Of a DNA stretch of 64,000 nt, positions 11,146 to 24,284 are shown one piece after another (position 1 is the stretch's first letter; each line of letters begins with the position of its first letter). A program made the position numbers and the translations under genes. Under the pieces are notes generated by a model. That model did not search any database. It worked only from the letters and a program-made list of their open reading frames with translations, and was not told the origin of the DNA. Origin of the DNA: Panax quinquefolius. Taxonomy: Eukaryota; Streptophyta; Magnoliopsida; Apiales; Araliaceae. Where the stretch lies: the NCBI GenBank assembly GCA_020205615.1, contig CM035168.1:129962795-130026794 (forward strand), read 5' to 3'.

Positions 11146-11890
11146 ATGGCATCCAAAATCTTTGAGATAAGCAATGAAGCACATGAGAGTGTTGATTCAA
11201 ATTTCAAACAAAAGGTAACGACCAATAACACGATAATAATCATATTGGTGGCAACGGTAATTTGTCGTAACAATGATAACCATCGTGGGGAAATTATCAT
11301 GCTAAGAATGGTAACCACTTGATGGGTAATCATGACAAAAGATAATAGAAGTGGAAATTTCAAGAAGAGAAGGTCATTTAGCTCGATTTTGTAGTATAGT
11401 GAAGTCAAGTCCAGCTGGGATAGTGGCACCAAAGGCGGATACGGACAAAACAAAGTCGATGGATTCGGGAAGAGCATTTTTCGTGACTTCTCAAAAGTGG
11501 GTAACCCGAACGAAGTTAGCACGGTTAGTTAATTATAAATTCTTACTAAGTCTATACCTTATTAGATACCGGCTCTACCCATTCTTTTATCTCTCTTGCT
11601 TGCGTTCAACGCTTAAATTTGACTCGAGAGAAATTAGACTTTGATTTATCTATTGAAACTTCGTTGGGAGAAACCTTCGTTACCTCCAATTTTATTAATC
11701 TTGTTGTTTCAAATAAACACTTTCACGCTACTTCGTCGATCTTATCTCTTTGAAAATACTTGCCTTTGAGGTAATTTTTAAAAACGATTGATTAACTACT
11801 CATTATTCTTTTTGTAAGGTTGTTAGCTTTCATATTCCTAACCAACTCATTATACTGAATTCAAAGTAACCAAATCCTAAAGTTAATCAA
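11146..11890 (+). pseudogene. gag-protease remnant of element A1
   Basis: The gag start ATG is at 11146 in the same context as in A3 (23381), C (42178) and the second B element (60860). Only about 220 bp separates it from the zinc-knuckle residue REGHLARFC (11367-11392), so the capsid-forming central domain is missing. The following frame continues into a protease-like region whose active-site DTG is not readable, then to a diverged end near 11870. Frames are interrupted by small indels. In gypsy elements Gag builds the particle and the aspartic protease matures it; this copy should do neither alone. The zinc knuckle could still bind RNA if translated. Confidence 0.7.
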
Positions 11891-11899
11891 CGTGATATC

Positions 11900-13480
11900 A
11901 AGCCATAAGTAAAGAGCCCCAACCTTTCATTGTCAACTTCCTTGTGTGGAATGCACCGCTTTACTTTCTGCGAGCGACATCGTGAATGAAGATGGCAAGT
12001 TTATATGTATCATTGTGAGGTGCTATCTAGGTTAAGGATAGAAGTCATAGTTGGTATCAATGTGACGATTATCCAAGTCTTGGATAAGAGTAATGAGCTT
12101 TGAATGATATTTCTATCATTAATAAATTTCTTGACGATTCTTGAAGATTTCCTATCCTACCCTAGAGCGTGAAATCAATTTTGTATTGACCCCAAAGATA
12201 AAAACCCATTTCTTAAACCCTCAAATATTTCTTCAACTAAAATGAATAGCTTTACGTGGTTTATGATGAAAGTCATAATAAAAGCATTGGACTAATGAAA
12301 ATCATGGGTATATGAAGTATTAGTAAATGTTATGATGAGTTATGTGGTTATTATGTGAAAACATGAAAGTTTCTTAGAAATCACAAAGGGTTGAAAAATC
12401 AGATTTTGGTGAAAAACGTAACATGAAATTCAATTGACCATATCTCCTATTATATTTTGAATTTTTGAATGTGGTCAAGTCCTAGAGTTAGATCTATGAG
12501 TTACCTAACTAATCCAAGTGGAATTACTGGAAAAGGTGTTGTAGATTTTTGTGGGGACTGATTTTAGCAAAGGAGGCCAAAGCTGTAAATTTCGAAAATG
12601 CTACTGCCCAGAAACTTTAAGGGACTGTTTCGGCCACTTAAATTATGAGAAAAATTCTGGGTTTTTGGGACATGAAATTATATGGTATAAAGTATCTCCT
12701 GTCCAAAAATGAGCTCATTCTGACTTAAAATGAGCAAGTTATGACTATTTCAATATTTAGGTTTTTCCGACGAAAAATGCTATAACCGGAGTTCTATAAC
12801 TCCGATGACCATGAAATTTAAACTAGAAGCTCACGTTAACATGTGTAAGATCCTGCCAAGATTTGGGAATTTTTGGAGTTAAACTTGAGGTAGCTAATTT
12901 CTTAAGGAATTAATTAGAAATTGATTTTTGAAAAATAGTAAATGAATTTTAAAAATTCCGAGAAAAATATATTTTTATCATGGGACTATATTATACTAAA
13001 TCCCAGAAAAGAAATATTTTTGGGACTGATTTGGTATTTTTCATGAAAATAGTTTAGTTACGAACATATGAGTTAAATATGTTATGTGAAGTAACAAAGT
13101 TGAAAATAGGATTTTATGGCTAGAGAATCTTATATAGAGTATATGCATATTTTTTTTGAGAGATTTGATAATTGGTGATGATATCTTATGAGTATGACAT
13201 TTTTGAATGTTTAAATGCATTATATGGTAAAGCGTAAACAATTAAGATAAATTGTTTATAAATTTAAGAAGTGATTAAAATATTGTTATAATATTAATGA
13301 TATTAGATTATGAGATTATTAAGTGATTGATAACATGGGGATATTCTTGAATCTGGATAAATTATATTATAAATGTTTAATATTTATCCTTTATCTCATT
13401 TGATTGATTCTTTATATCATTATCCTCACGCTTATATTATGTTGAAAGTCATCCGTATTTTGTAGAGCAAGATAGATGGA
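11900..13480 (+). other. Non-coding interior block of element A1
   Basis: No coding potential was seen. The block is nearly identical to about 24285-25870 of A3. Its 12940-13340 part is clearly related, in the same sense, to a segment inside the B-element LTRs (minus strand about 28260-28690 and 33000-33440). The 11905-12030 part resembles the 164-bp insert next to the primer site of element B (31006-31169). Confidence 0.7.
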
Positions 13481-13530
13481 CTTGGTATGATTATGACCAG
13501 TGATTGTTTGGTATAATCATAACCAGAATT

Positions 13531-14170
13531 GAATACACAATTATCTTTGGTCGTAGTAGTATGGATAATTTGTGGTCGTGATACTAATGAATATACAATT
13601 ATCTTTGGTAGTAGTAATGCATGGATAATTTGTGGTCGTGATACTTAATGAATACACAATTATCTTTGCCGTAGTGCATGGATAATTTGTGGTCGTGATA
13701 CTAATGAATACACAATTATCTTTGGTAGTAGTGTACATGGATAATTTGTGTCGTGATACTAATGAATACACAATTATCTTTGGTCGTAGTGCATGGATAA
13801 TTTGTGGTCGTGATACTAATGAATACACAATTATCTTTGGTAGTAGTGCATGGATAATTTTTGGTCGTGATACTAATGAATACACAATTTCGCCGTAGTA
13901 GTGCATGGATAATTTGTGGTCGTGATACTAATGAATACACGATTATCTTTGGTAGTAGTGCATTGATAATTTGTGGTCGTGATACTAATGAATACACGAT
14001 TATCTTTGGTCAGTAGTGCATGGATAATTTGTGGTCGGATATACTAATGAATACACAATTATCTTTGGCCGTAGTGCTTGGATAATTTATGGTCGTGATA
14101 TCTTAATGAATACACAATTATCTTTGGTAGTAGTACATGGATAATTTGTGGTCGTGATACTAATGAATAT
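13531..14170 (+). repeat. 57-bp tandem array in element A1 (about 11 diverged units)
   Basis: The unit begins gaatacacaattatctttgg and contains 'gtagtgcatggataatttg' and 'ggtcgtgatactaat'. Units differ by small indels, so frames on both strands open and close. The homologous array in A3 is at 25909-26413. Confidence 0.92.
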
Positions 14171-14598
14171 CCTCGGCACGTAGAAAGCGGTGGATGATTC
14201 GATGATATGAATTAATTATTGAAATTTGAGTCTCAAAGAATGAAATATTAATTCATGGATGTGGTAAAAGTCATCTTTGGTCAGTAGTGCATTGATAGAC
14301 TTGGTATGATTATGACCAAGGATTATTCGGTATAATCATCACGATCAGAATTGAAAACACGAATATCCTCGCCAAAGGGTGTATGGATAATTCGTGGTCG
14401 TGATACTATTAAGTCGCGTCTCAAAGATTATTGGTTTTACAATTGTATATCTTTAGCTCAGCAGTCAAAGATGAATTGTTAATGAATAGCTTTGGCGATT
14501 TCAAAGATGAATTTAATATTTTAAACGATAAAGGTATTCAAGGTATCCTCATCTCTTTATCATACCAGTACGCACTTAATTTCGAGGCGAAAATTCCA

Positions 14599-14610
14599 TA
14601 AGAGGGAGAT
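14599..14610 (+). other. Polypurine tract of element A1
   Basis: A purine run 'aagagggagat' lies directly before the 3' LTR start. This is the expected second-strand primer. Equivalent tracts precede the other 3' LTRs in the window. Confidence 0.8.
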
Positions 14611-17025
14611 TGTGAGACCCAGATTTTATCAATAAAGATTTAAATTTTGTCGAAATAATTTTTTAATATTATGGTGTGAATTTAAGATAATATTATAGTT
14701 GTGGGTAGTATTTATAAATTTTGCAAAAGTATGCAAGTGGTTATATTATATTCTATTGGTCGGGAATATTCTTGTTTAGCGGGGAATATTCGCATAACTA
14801 CTCAATCATTGGTGGACCCCAATAACAAAATTATTGTTTGATTGAGAAAACGACAAAAATATTTTATTGAAATAACGGCGGAAGTTTTACCGTAGTTCTT
14901 ACTTGAACTACGGGTAGTAAAAGTACGATGAATACGTGTGGTTGCATAAGAAGCACCCAGATTGATTATTGATGCTTATGTGAGAAGTCACTCGGTTTGA
15001 TTCCATTATTGTCGATTAATAATATGAATTATTATAATGATAATGACGCTTTTGTTTTATTCAGATTATTAACGTAATAAAATGTAAACATCTTTTATAT
15101 AAAATAGAATACTTTATTAAAGTTATTCTATAAATAGAATATATTATATTTTATTATGCATAGTGTTGCATAGTATTTTGCATAGTGTTTTGCATAGTAT
15201 TGCATAAAGTGTTTGCATAGTAAAATATTTTTATATAAATAGAATATATTATATTTTATTTTTCTTTAAATATGGACCGTCGATTAAAGAAAATCAATCT
15301 GGACCGCTCATGGATTAATTACTTATGCATTCTATTTTCCTATAAATAGAAGCTCATTCCTTCATTATTTTCTTACGAATTCATTGAAACTCTGTAGAGA
15401 GAAATTATAGAGAGAAGCTATAGAGAAAAGTTATAGAAAGAAGAAGAGTATTCTCGCTACTTCACTACTTCTATATTCAGTTCTTTTTACTAGTAGAGGG
15501 TGTTATTATTCTTTCTTCTTGAAGAGAACTTCATTATTCCATTCATTATCATTCTGTTGGAATAACTTTTGTAAAAGTGGCATACCCTATACATAACTTT
15601 TGATATCGCCAGATACCCTATACTTGTGAAATCCTTATGTTATTCCATTGCTTATTATTCATTGGAATAACTCAGATACGCTGTGATTTTCTATACTTGG
15701 TGACATTCTTCTATTATTCTCATTGGAACATCCATGCTCATGTTTTACACCTGACCGGTTCCGCTTTTATTATTCTGTTGGAACATCCTCATACTATGTG
15801 TTTTTACACCGCACTGGTTCCGTTTTATCATTCCATTGGAATATCCTATCTGTGTGTTTTTACACCGGATCCGTTCCATCTTTATTATTCTTGGAAACAT
15901 CCCGCTTGTGCGAATTTCACCGACTCGGTTCCGTTATTATTATTCTCATTGAATAACTTTATTTATCGCGTGCAAGTACCGCATGCACGGTGATTTCTTT
16001 TGTTATTCCATTCTTTATTATACCCAAATTGGTTAAAACTTTGACTTCTATACTCCATGAAATTAGTAGAATATCCTTGATATTTGCGTTTCATCCAAAT
16101 CTCTTTCATGGAAATATTCTTCTAATCATTCTTGAATTTTACTCTCTACGAAAACAAAGATCATGTTGACAATTTGGACGTTAATAATTCATGGATTAAA
16201 TAATTCTTGAACTTGTTTTATTGAATTACTATGTCATTGTCATCATCCTCATGTTATATTATGTTATCTTTGGCTTACGTGCATAGATGAACTTAGGATG
16301 ATTATGACCGAGGATCATTCTTTATATAATCATGACTTGATATAAATGATGTGACAAAAGTCCTCGATGGCTTCAATGCAATGATGGATAGTTTTGGTAT
16401 GATTATGACCGGGGGTGATTCGGTATAGTCATGACCATTGATAATTTGATAAAAATCCTTGGCCAGTGGTATGCGAGGATGATTAGATGTGGTGGTTTAT
16501 TATTGTCGAGTCTCAAATGATAAAAATTGATGAAAACCTTTTAAAACCTAAAAGATAGTAGACTTTATTCTCTACTTGACTTTTTTTTAATGGATTGCTT
16601 ATTCACGCTGCAGCTAAAACGGTTGTCTATTGTATTTTATCGCTTTAACATCGTTGAAGGCTAATGATAATTTATTCGCATTATCTTAGTCATAATATTT
16701 CTTCGGGCTAGTTGAGCTCACCTTTTCTTTCACCGTTTTCTCTTGAAATGAGAACATAGTTTGGGATGAATGTCTGGGAACGAAGTAATGGTCCGGAGGA
16801 TAGCATTAGTAGTCCTCACTATTCCGTGAAATAGTGTGATAATAGTTGTAATGAGGACTCCTTTTGAGTTTGTATAATATCTAGTAGACAATATTTGTAT
16901 TCAAACTCACGCTTATGTCGTATTGTATACCTACAGCTTAGGTTAGTAAGTTGTATTTGAATTTATGTACCATGTAAGTGGCGACCCAAGATGGGTGACG
17001 TATACCTAATTTTGGGGGCGTCACA
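14611..17025 (+). repeat. 3' LTR of element A1
   Basis: Starts TGTGAGACCC and ends GGGGGCGTCACA. TATA box at 15341-15348. GCATAGT array at 15156-15222 and TTGGAACATCC array at 15540-15960. By eye it is very similar to the 5' LTR, with most differences being one- or two-base changes near C/G. Confidence 0.9.
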
Positions 17026-17276
17026 AAACCTCTCCTTGACAGAACTTCTAGGCATTGTAAATATTGCAATTTAATAATATGAATAACTTTGTCGTCTCAA
17101 TTATTAATTTAATAATATAACATATTATGCGTAATCTTTGTGATAATAATTGGATCAATAATATGAGAGATATGATGCAAGAATTATTCAGTAGCAATAA
17201 TGCAAGATAACCGAGTGACTTCACGTAAGCATCAATAATCAATACCGGTATTACTACTTACGCATTTACCACAGCG

Positions 17277-19991
17277 TGTGACGCCCCCAAAATAGGTATA
17301 CATCACCTATTCTGAGTTGTCAATACATGGTACAAAAATAATTACAACTTTATTATTACAACAGTAAAACTGTGAGTTTGAATACAAATATTATCTTCTA
17401 GACAATATCTATACTCAAATAAATTCTCATCACATTTATTGATACATTATTTTATAAATATGGTGAGGACTACTAAACAATTCTTTCTAAAACCTTCATT
17501 CCATACCCCGACTTCGTACTTTCGCTATATTCTCGCCTCCCGAGAAGAAAAATGGAACAAAAAAAAGAAAAGGGAGCCCAAGAAAGAATATTATGACTAA
17601 GATAATATACAACAAATTACCGTTAGTCTTCAACAGGAAAAAATCTAATAGAATACAATAGACAACAAATTTTAAATCAATATTCGCAATGAAATAATAA
17701 TTCATTAGAAGAGTTAAGTAGAGAATGCAAACTACTATCTTCTATGTATGAATTTAAAAGTTCATCGCTCATCTTTTATCCCCCGTAACATCAATCAATA
17801 TACATCCGAATCAAATATTCATCTTTTGCACTACAGCCAAAGATATTCATCAGATTAGTCATGTTCATCTAAACACTGCTCATCTTTGCACTACATGACC
17901 CAAAGATATTCTTCAGAATCATTCATCTTTGCACTACGAGCCAAAGATATTCAATAATATCATCATTTAAGATCGAGGATGATGAAAAATATTTTTTAAA
18001 GAAACGAATCCAAAGAAACAAAATGACAAGGATTAAGGATTAAGGATTCGTACTTTGTTTTATCCATGTTCAAAAATACCTCAAAAATAATCATAGTGGT
18101 GTAAAATTCAAGAATGATCAAAACATGGATACAATCAAAGCTAGTATCCGAATAGATATTTTGGACAAAAAGAAGAAATTTTATTTTTCTATGAATAATT
18201 GTCAGATATCGTGAATAGTGCCGTATACGTGAATAGTAACTCAGACACCAAAAGATAGAAATTCCACAAAAAACATTTTCACGCCTTCATGTAATAGTAC
18301 TTTCGTGAATAGTAACTCGTGAATAAGAACTCATGAATAATAACTTCGTGAATAAAAGAACTCATGAATAGTAACCTAAAGAACTCCATATGAAAAAGTT
18401 CCAAATTTGATAAAAAGTTCCAACCAATATTTCAAAGATAATGATATTGAAGAAATAATATCATTTGAGAAGAAAATAACACCCCTTACCTCGAAAGATT
18501 AAGACTTCTAAATGGAATATCGGGTATAGTCTTTGAAGGAACTCAGACCGTCTAACAATACTCAAAGTATACTCACAAGAATACGCTCAATATATCGAGA
18601 GAAATAGAGAAAACTTGAGGTTTAAATTGTGTTTTTCAATTCTAACCTAAGCACCTATTTATAGGAAAATCGCTTAGAACACCAAAAGCGAGAAAATTGA
18701 ATATAATATTAATATATTTTTCACATTTTCTTTAGCCCACCTTGAGACAACTGATCTCAGCCCATTTGAATCACATGTGAGGCCAACTTAGTTGCAAAAA
18801 ACGTTTTTCTCAAAATAATTAACTAAAACTCCCAAAATTAATTATTTCGAACTTCTAACTTCAATAATTCATAATAAATAGCCCTTTCATCAGAAAATTC
18901 GAATCTCGCGAGTTTTTATAGGAAATTCAATTCTCTACAACTTTGAAGAAGAAAGTTTTCCAAATTCCAAATAGAAATTGACCAAATCCAATCCAAACGG
19001 GCGATTTTACAAAGCTATAATCAAATTTCTATCGATAATTGTGTCCACCAACACACAAAACATGTGTTAAACATTTAATGCCACAAAATACTCTTCCTCC
19101 TCATATACTCATATATCCCACATTCATTGTAAAAATATCATCGTTAATATATTATTAAAATAATATATTTAAATGAATTATTTTATCGAGAAAAAGATAA
19201 AATATTAATTTTCAACAATTGTCACATTAAAATTTTCTCCATCTATATCCTCGTAAAATCAATATTTTCCTCATCATATAAATCAATAATTAATTATTCA
19301 TAAATAATATTACTGTAATCACATTATTGACAACCGTGCGCCTCAGTGATAGAGGGGCTTTCCAATAAGAATTTCTTCTTCTACTCAAGCCAATTATTAG
19401 GTGACCAAACCTCTCCTTAGATGAACTTTCTAGACATTGCCAATAATGTTATCTAATAATTTTATTCGTATAATATGAATTATTGCTTCGATAATGAAAA
19501 TACTTGTGTAATGACAATTATTGAAACAACAATGAATATAAAATATCAACGCAAAGAATTATTAACTCAATAAAATCTTTGAGCGATAATTACTGTAACC
19601 ATTATTGAGTAGTGCCTTCTTCACGTAAGAATCAATAATTGGTGCAATACCGTGTGTCTTCTTGTGTTTTAAACCAAATCTGGTATTTTAACAATGATAA
19701 TTGAGTATAACCACGCCAAGATTATTTTTAAACAATTTATATTTGTCGTTTTCTTCATCCAATCGCTTTTAGTTATGGGGCCCACACATTATTGTCGTAC
19801 TGCGCCGCATTTAATATTCCCCAAAAGATCGAATATTCTCCGACAACAATGAATATTTTATAACCACTTGCTTATTTTGAAATATTTGCGTATTTTACCT
19901 AACTATCCACATTAATCAAATCAACCCTTACTATTTCAAAATAATAAATAGAGAAAATTAAATTTCATTAATAATAAGTTGGGGTCTTACA
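17277..19991 (-). repeat. 3' LTR of element C
   Basis: Starts TGTGACGCCC and ends GGGGTCTTACA on the plus strand; length 2,715 bp. TATA box (minus) at 18656-18663. A U3 AATAGTAACTCG array is at about 18290-18375. A short array of 'catctttgcactac...caaagatattc' units is at 17815-17955. Confidence 0.88.
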
Positions 19992-20742
19992 ACCTCCCTC
20001 CTTATGAAATTTCGTCCTCGAAATTGACGTCACGACGTACAGTGTTTCAAAAGGTGAGGATACCTCGCTTTCATTTCCGCTTTCAATTCCCGGTCATTTC
20101 CTCTATAAAGATGATTCCTCCACAAAACTTTAACTTGTGGGTTAACCTTTCATGCAGTAGGGACATGCTCCTTCCTATCCAAGATCTTGACAGTACATCC
20201 TCATACGTTAAGTCTTCTGCTATCTCGTCCTGGTTCTAACTCTATAACGTGGTTCGGGTCTTTCACATATTTACGAAGTACGAGATATATGAAACACATT
20301 ATGAACACGAGACATACTTTCGAGGTAACGCGAGTCTATAGGCTACATTTCTACTTTCAAGAATTTGAAATGGACCAATAAATCGTGGATTGAGCTTTCC
20401 TCTTCCTAAATCTTGTAACTCCCTTCCATGGAGCAACTCGCAACAATACATGATCCCTTACACTAAATTCCACGTCCTTTCGATAAAGATCCGCATAACT
20501 CTTTTGTTGATCTTGTGCCGCTTTGTATCGTTATCAATCATTTGGATCTTTTCAGTAGTCATATCGCACTCAACTGCACGATATAATGCTCGTTCCAACA
20601 TAATCTTTGAGAAATACACTTTCGCCCATATAATGCTTCAAAATGGAGCCACACATATCTTTTCGATAATCATTGTTGTAGGAGAATTCCACCAATGGTA
20701 AATACTTGTCCCAACCGCCTTGAAGTCAGGACACGTAGTCTT
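19992..20742 (-). pseudogene. Element C integrase C-terminal part and polypurine tract
   Basis: Read on the minus strand, this encodes the end of the gypsy integrase: a DVEFSVRDHVLLRVAPWKGV stretch (about 20400-20470), then a GKRGK/PRFIGPF-like segment after a frame change, then the KAEMKARYP-like tail. The stop is followed at once by the polypurine tract (plus-strand 'aacctccctcctt', 19992-20004) next to the 3' LTR. These tails help integrase bind DNA and, in chromoviruses, chromatin. Small indels break the frame. Element A3 interrupts it at 20742, and the upstream part resumes at 38382. Confidence 0.75.
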
Positions 20743-23197
20743 TGTGAGACCCCAGATTTTATCAATAAAGATTTAAATTTTGTCAAAATAATTTTTAATA
20801 TTATGGTGTGAATTTAAGATAATATTATAGTTATGGGTAGTATTTATAAATTTTGCAAAAGTATCTGATGGTTATATTATATTCGATTGGTCGGGAGAAT
20901 ATTCGGTTTAGCGAGGAATATTCGTACAACTACTCAATCATTGGTGGACCCTAGCAATGTAATTATTGTCGAATTGAAAAACGACAAAAATATTTTATTG
21001 AAATAACGGCGGAAGTTTTACCGTTTAGTTCTTGTTGAACTACTTTAAGGTAGTAAAAGTGCGATGTCGTGTGGTTGCATAGTAGCGACACCGGTTGATT
21101 ATTATCTTGCTGTGAAATCTCACTACTTTGATTCCATTATTATCGATTATTATTATATATAATTATTATAAGCGATAATGACGTTTTGTTTTAATTATTA
21201 TAGTGATAATGACATGTTGGTGGGAGGAACATCGATAATGACGTTTTGTTTTATTCGTAATAAAATGTAAAACATCTTTTATATAAAATAGAATACTTTA
21301 TTTAAGTTATTACATAAATAGAATATATTATATTTTATTATGCGTAGTGTTGCATAGTATTTTTGCGTAGTGTTTTACATAGTATTGCGTAGTGTTTGCA
21401 TAGTAAAATGTTTTTATATAAATAGAATATATTATATTTTAATTAAAAGATTTTTCTTTAAATATGGACCGTCGATTAAAGTAAATCAATCTGGACCGTT
21501 CTTGGATTAATTCTTATGCATTCCATTTTCCTATAAATAGAAGCTCATTCCTTCATTATTTTCTTACAATTCATTGAAACTCTAGAGAGAAATTATAGAG
21601 AGTTTATAGAGAAAATTATAGAAAGAAGAAGAGTATTCTGCTACTTCACTTATATTATATTCTTTTTTACGGTAGGGGTGTTATTCTTTCTTCTTGAAGA
21701 GAACTTTTGTTATTCCATTCATTATTATTACATTGAATAACTTTTGTAAAGTGGTATACCCTATACATAACTCAGATATATGCAGATACCCTATACTTGG
21801 TGAAATCCTTATGTTATTCCATTCATATTTATTCATTGGAATAACTTTTGATACTGCTGATTTACCTATACTTGGTGACATTCTTCTATTATTCTCATTG
21901 GAACATCCATGCATGTGTGTTTTACACCGACCGGTTCCGTCTTTTATTATTCTGTTGGAACATCCCATGCATGTGTTTTACACCGACCGGTTCCGCTCTT
22001 TATCATTCTACATTGGAATATCCTATCATGTGTTTTTTACACCGGATGCAGTTTCCATTTTTATTATTCATTGGAATATCCTCGTTGATTGTGAATTTCA
22101 CCCCGACTGGTTCCGTTATTATTATTCATTGAATAACACGCTCATCTGTCAACCGCATGCATGGTGATTTCTTTTGTTATTCCATTCTTTATTATACCCA
22201 AATAGGTTAAAACTTTGACTTCTATACTCCATGAAATTAGTGGAATATCCTTGATATTTGCGTTTCATCCAAAGATCTTTTCATGAAAATATTCTTCCGA
22301 TCATTCTTGAATTTTACTCTATAAAAACAAAGATCGTGTTGACAATTTGACGTTAATAATTCATGGATTAAATAATTCTTGAACTTGTTTTATTGAATTA
22401 TTATGTCATTGTCATCATCCTCATGATATATCATGTTATCTTTGGCTTACGTGCATAGATGAACTTAGTATGATTATGACCGGGGATCATTCTAGTATAA
22501 TCATGGCTTGTTATAAATGATGTGATAAAAGTCCTCGATTGGCACATGTAATGCGATGATGGATAGTTTTGGTATGATTATGACCAGGTGATTCGGTATA
22601 GTCATGACCATTGATAATTTGATGAAAATCCTTGATGTGGTGCAGGAATGATTAGATGTGGTGGTTTATTTATTAAGCTTAGTCTCAAATGATAAAATTG
22701 ATGAAAACCTTTTAAAACCTAAAAGATAGTAGACTTTATTTTCTACTTGACTCTTTTAATGGATTGCATATTCATTGCAGTTTAAACCGGGTTGTCTATT
22801 GTATTTTATCGGTTTAACAACATTGTTGAAGGCTAATGATAATTTATTCGCATTATCTTAGTCATAATATTTCTTCTTCGGCTAGTTGAGCTCACCTTTT
22901 CTTTCACCGTTCTCTTCGTGAAATGAGAACATATTTGGGACGAGTCGGGGAACAGTAATGGTCCGAGAGGATAGCATTAGTAGTCCTCACTATTCTACGT
23001 GAAATAGTGTGATAATAGTTGTAATGAGGACTCCTTTTGAGTTTGTATAATATCTAGTAGACAATATTTGTATTCAAACTCACGCTTTATGTCGATTATA
23101 TACCTACGCTTATATTAGTAAGTTGTATTTGAATTTATGTACCATGTAAGTGGCGACCCAAGATGGGTGACGTATACCTAATTTTGGGGGCATCACA
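20743..23197 (+). repeat. 5' LTR of element A3
   Basis: Starts TGTGAGACCCC and ends GGGGGCATCACA. TATA box at 21532-21539. GCATAGT-type array at 21340-21406. TTGGAACATCC array at 21712-22140. It shares with the 3' LTR (36340-36425) a segment 'gacatgttggtgggagg' that is absent from the A1 LTRs, so A1 and A3 belong to slightly different lineages. Confidence 0.9.
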
Positions 23198-23199
23198 GT

Positions 23200-23211
23200 T
23201 GGTATCAGAGC
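23200..23211 (+). other. Primer-binding site of element A3 (intact)
   Basis: TGGTATCAGAGC lies two bases after the LTR end. It is the standard plant LTR-retrotransposon site complementary to the 3' end of initiator methionine tRNA. It is the only copy in the window with the full CAG. Confidence 0.93.
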
Positions 23212-23380
23212 TTAGGGATATGATCCCTGGCTAAGATGTGAGACAAGAACTAGGAGGGGAGAGACGGGGAATTCCTTCGCTAGTATGACCTACCAAAGTT
23301 TATGTGGTATTTATTTGGTCGGTCGAGTATAGGGATAATATGTGATATGTTATTTAACCCATGTTTGGTGTGATTTGAAA

Positions 23381-24250
23381 ATGACATCCGAAAATATTGA
23401 GATAAGAATGAAGCACATGAGGCCATTGAGTCACCTTCAACCAAAAGGTAATGAGCAACAACACGATAATAATCATAATGGTGGCAACGGCCATCGTGAC
23501 AATGATAACCATCGTGGGGAAATTATCATGTCAAGAATGGTAACCATTTCAAATTGGTAATCATGGCCAAGATAATAAGAATGGACATTTCAAGAAGAGG
23601 GTTCAACAATGACGTGAAGACGCGTCAAGATCAAAGACCGTTTCAAAGGAAGAAGAACGACCACCGGTCGTATGTTTCAAATGCGACAGGAGGGACACAT
23701 CCGTCCAAACTGTACGCATCAATCCAAAGCGTATTTTAATTGCGGAAGAGAAGGTCACTTAGCTCGATTTTGTCGTATGGTGAAGTCAAGTCCAATTGAG
23801 ATAGTGATGCCAAAGGATGTCCTGCGATGCTTCAAAGCCCGGTAGTTTAAGAGAGCGTTTTTTTTGCGTGACGAGGAACACGAATAAAATTATCACGGGT
23901 AAGTTAATCATAAGCTCTTGCGAAGTCTATATCGTATTCGATCTGGGTTCTACCTATTATTTTATCTCTCTTGCTTTGCGTTCAACGCTTAAATTTGACT
24001 CGGGAGAAATTAGACTTTGATTTATCTATTGAAACTTCGTTGGGAGAAACCTTCGTTACCTCCATCGCTTTATTAATCTTGTTGTTTCAAATAAACACTT
24101 TCACGTTACTGTCGATCTTATCTCTTTGAAAATACTTGCCTTTGAGGTAATTTTTGAAAACGATTGATTAACTACTCATTATTCTTTTTGTAAGGTTGTT
24201 AGCTTTCATATTCCTAACCAACTTTATATCTGAATTCAAAGTAACCAAAT
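23381..24250 (+). pseudogene. gag (zinc knuckles) and protease remnant of element A3
   Basis: The gag ATG is at 23381. About 290 bp later come two consecutive CCHC-type zinc knuckles. The first (about 23668-23710, ending GHIRPNC) carries a small frame change. The second (about 23735-23790) reads CGREGHLARFC. The capsid domain of Gag is absent. A protease-like part follows (DLGSTYYFISL at about 23940-23975, an altered active site) and fades near 24250 after the region that corresponds to LKILAFDVILGIDWL in element C. Gag zinc knuckles bind the genomic RNA. The product, if any, would lack particle-forming ability. Confidence 0.72.
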
Positions 24251-24284
24251 CCTAAAGTTAATCACCGTTATATCAAGCCATAAG

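Larger units (their letters stand above)
8566..17025 (+). mobile_element. Non-autonomous gypsy-type element A1, complete with both LTRs
   Basis: An 8.46-kb element flanked by perfect AAACC duplications (8561-8565 and 17026-17030) inside LTR D. The 5' LTR is 8566-10964, the interior 10965-14610 and the 3' LTR 14611-17025. It has a primer-binding site and a polypurine tract. The interior encodes only a shortened gag and a protease remnant; no reverse transcriptase, RNase H or integrase was found. The rest is a 1.3-kb non-coding block and a 57-bp tandem array. It would depend on proteins from a relative such as element C. Confidence 0.88.

Noticed and set aside
13531..14170. CRISPR-like appearance of regular repeats
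   Set aside because: The units are continuous tandem repeats without unique spacers, in a plant retrotransposon.
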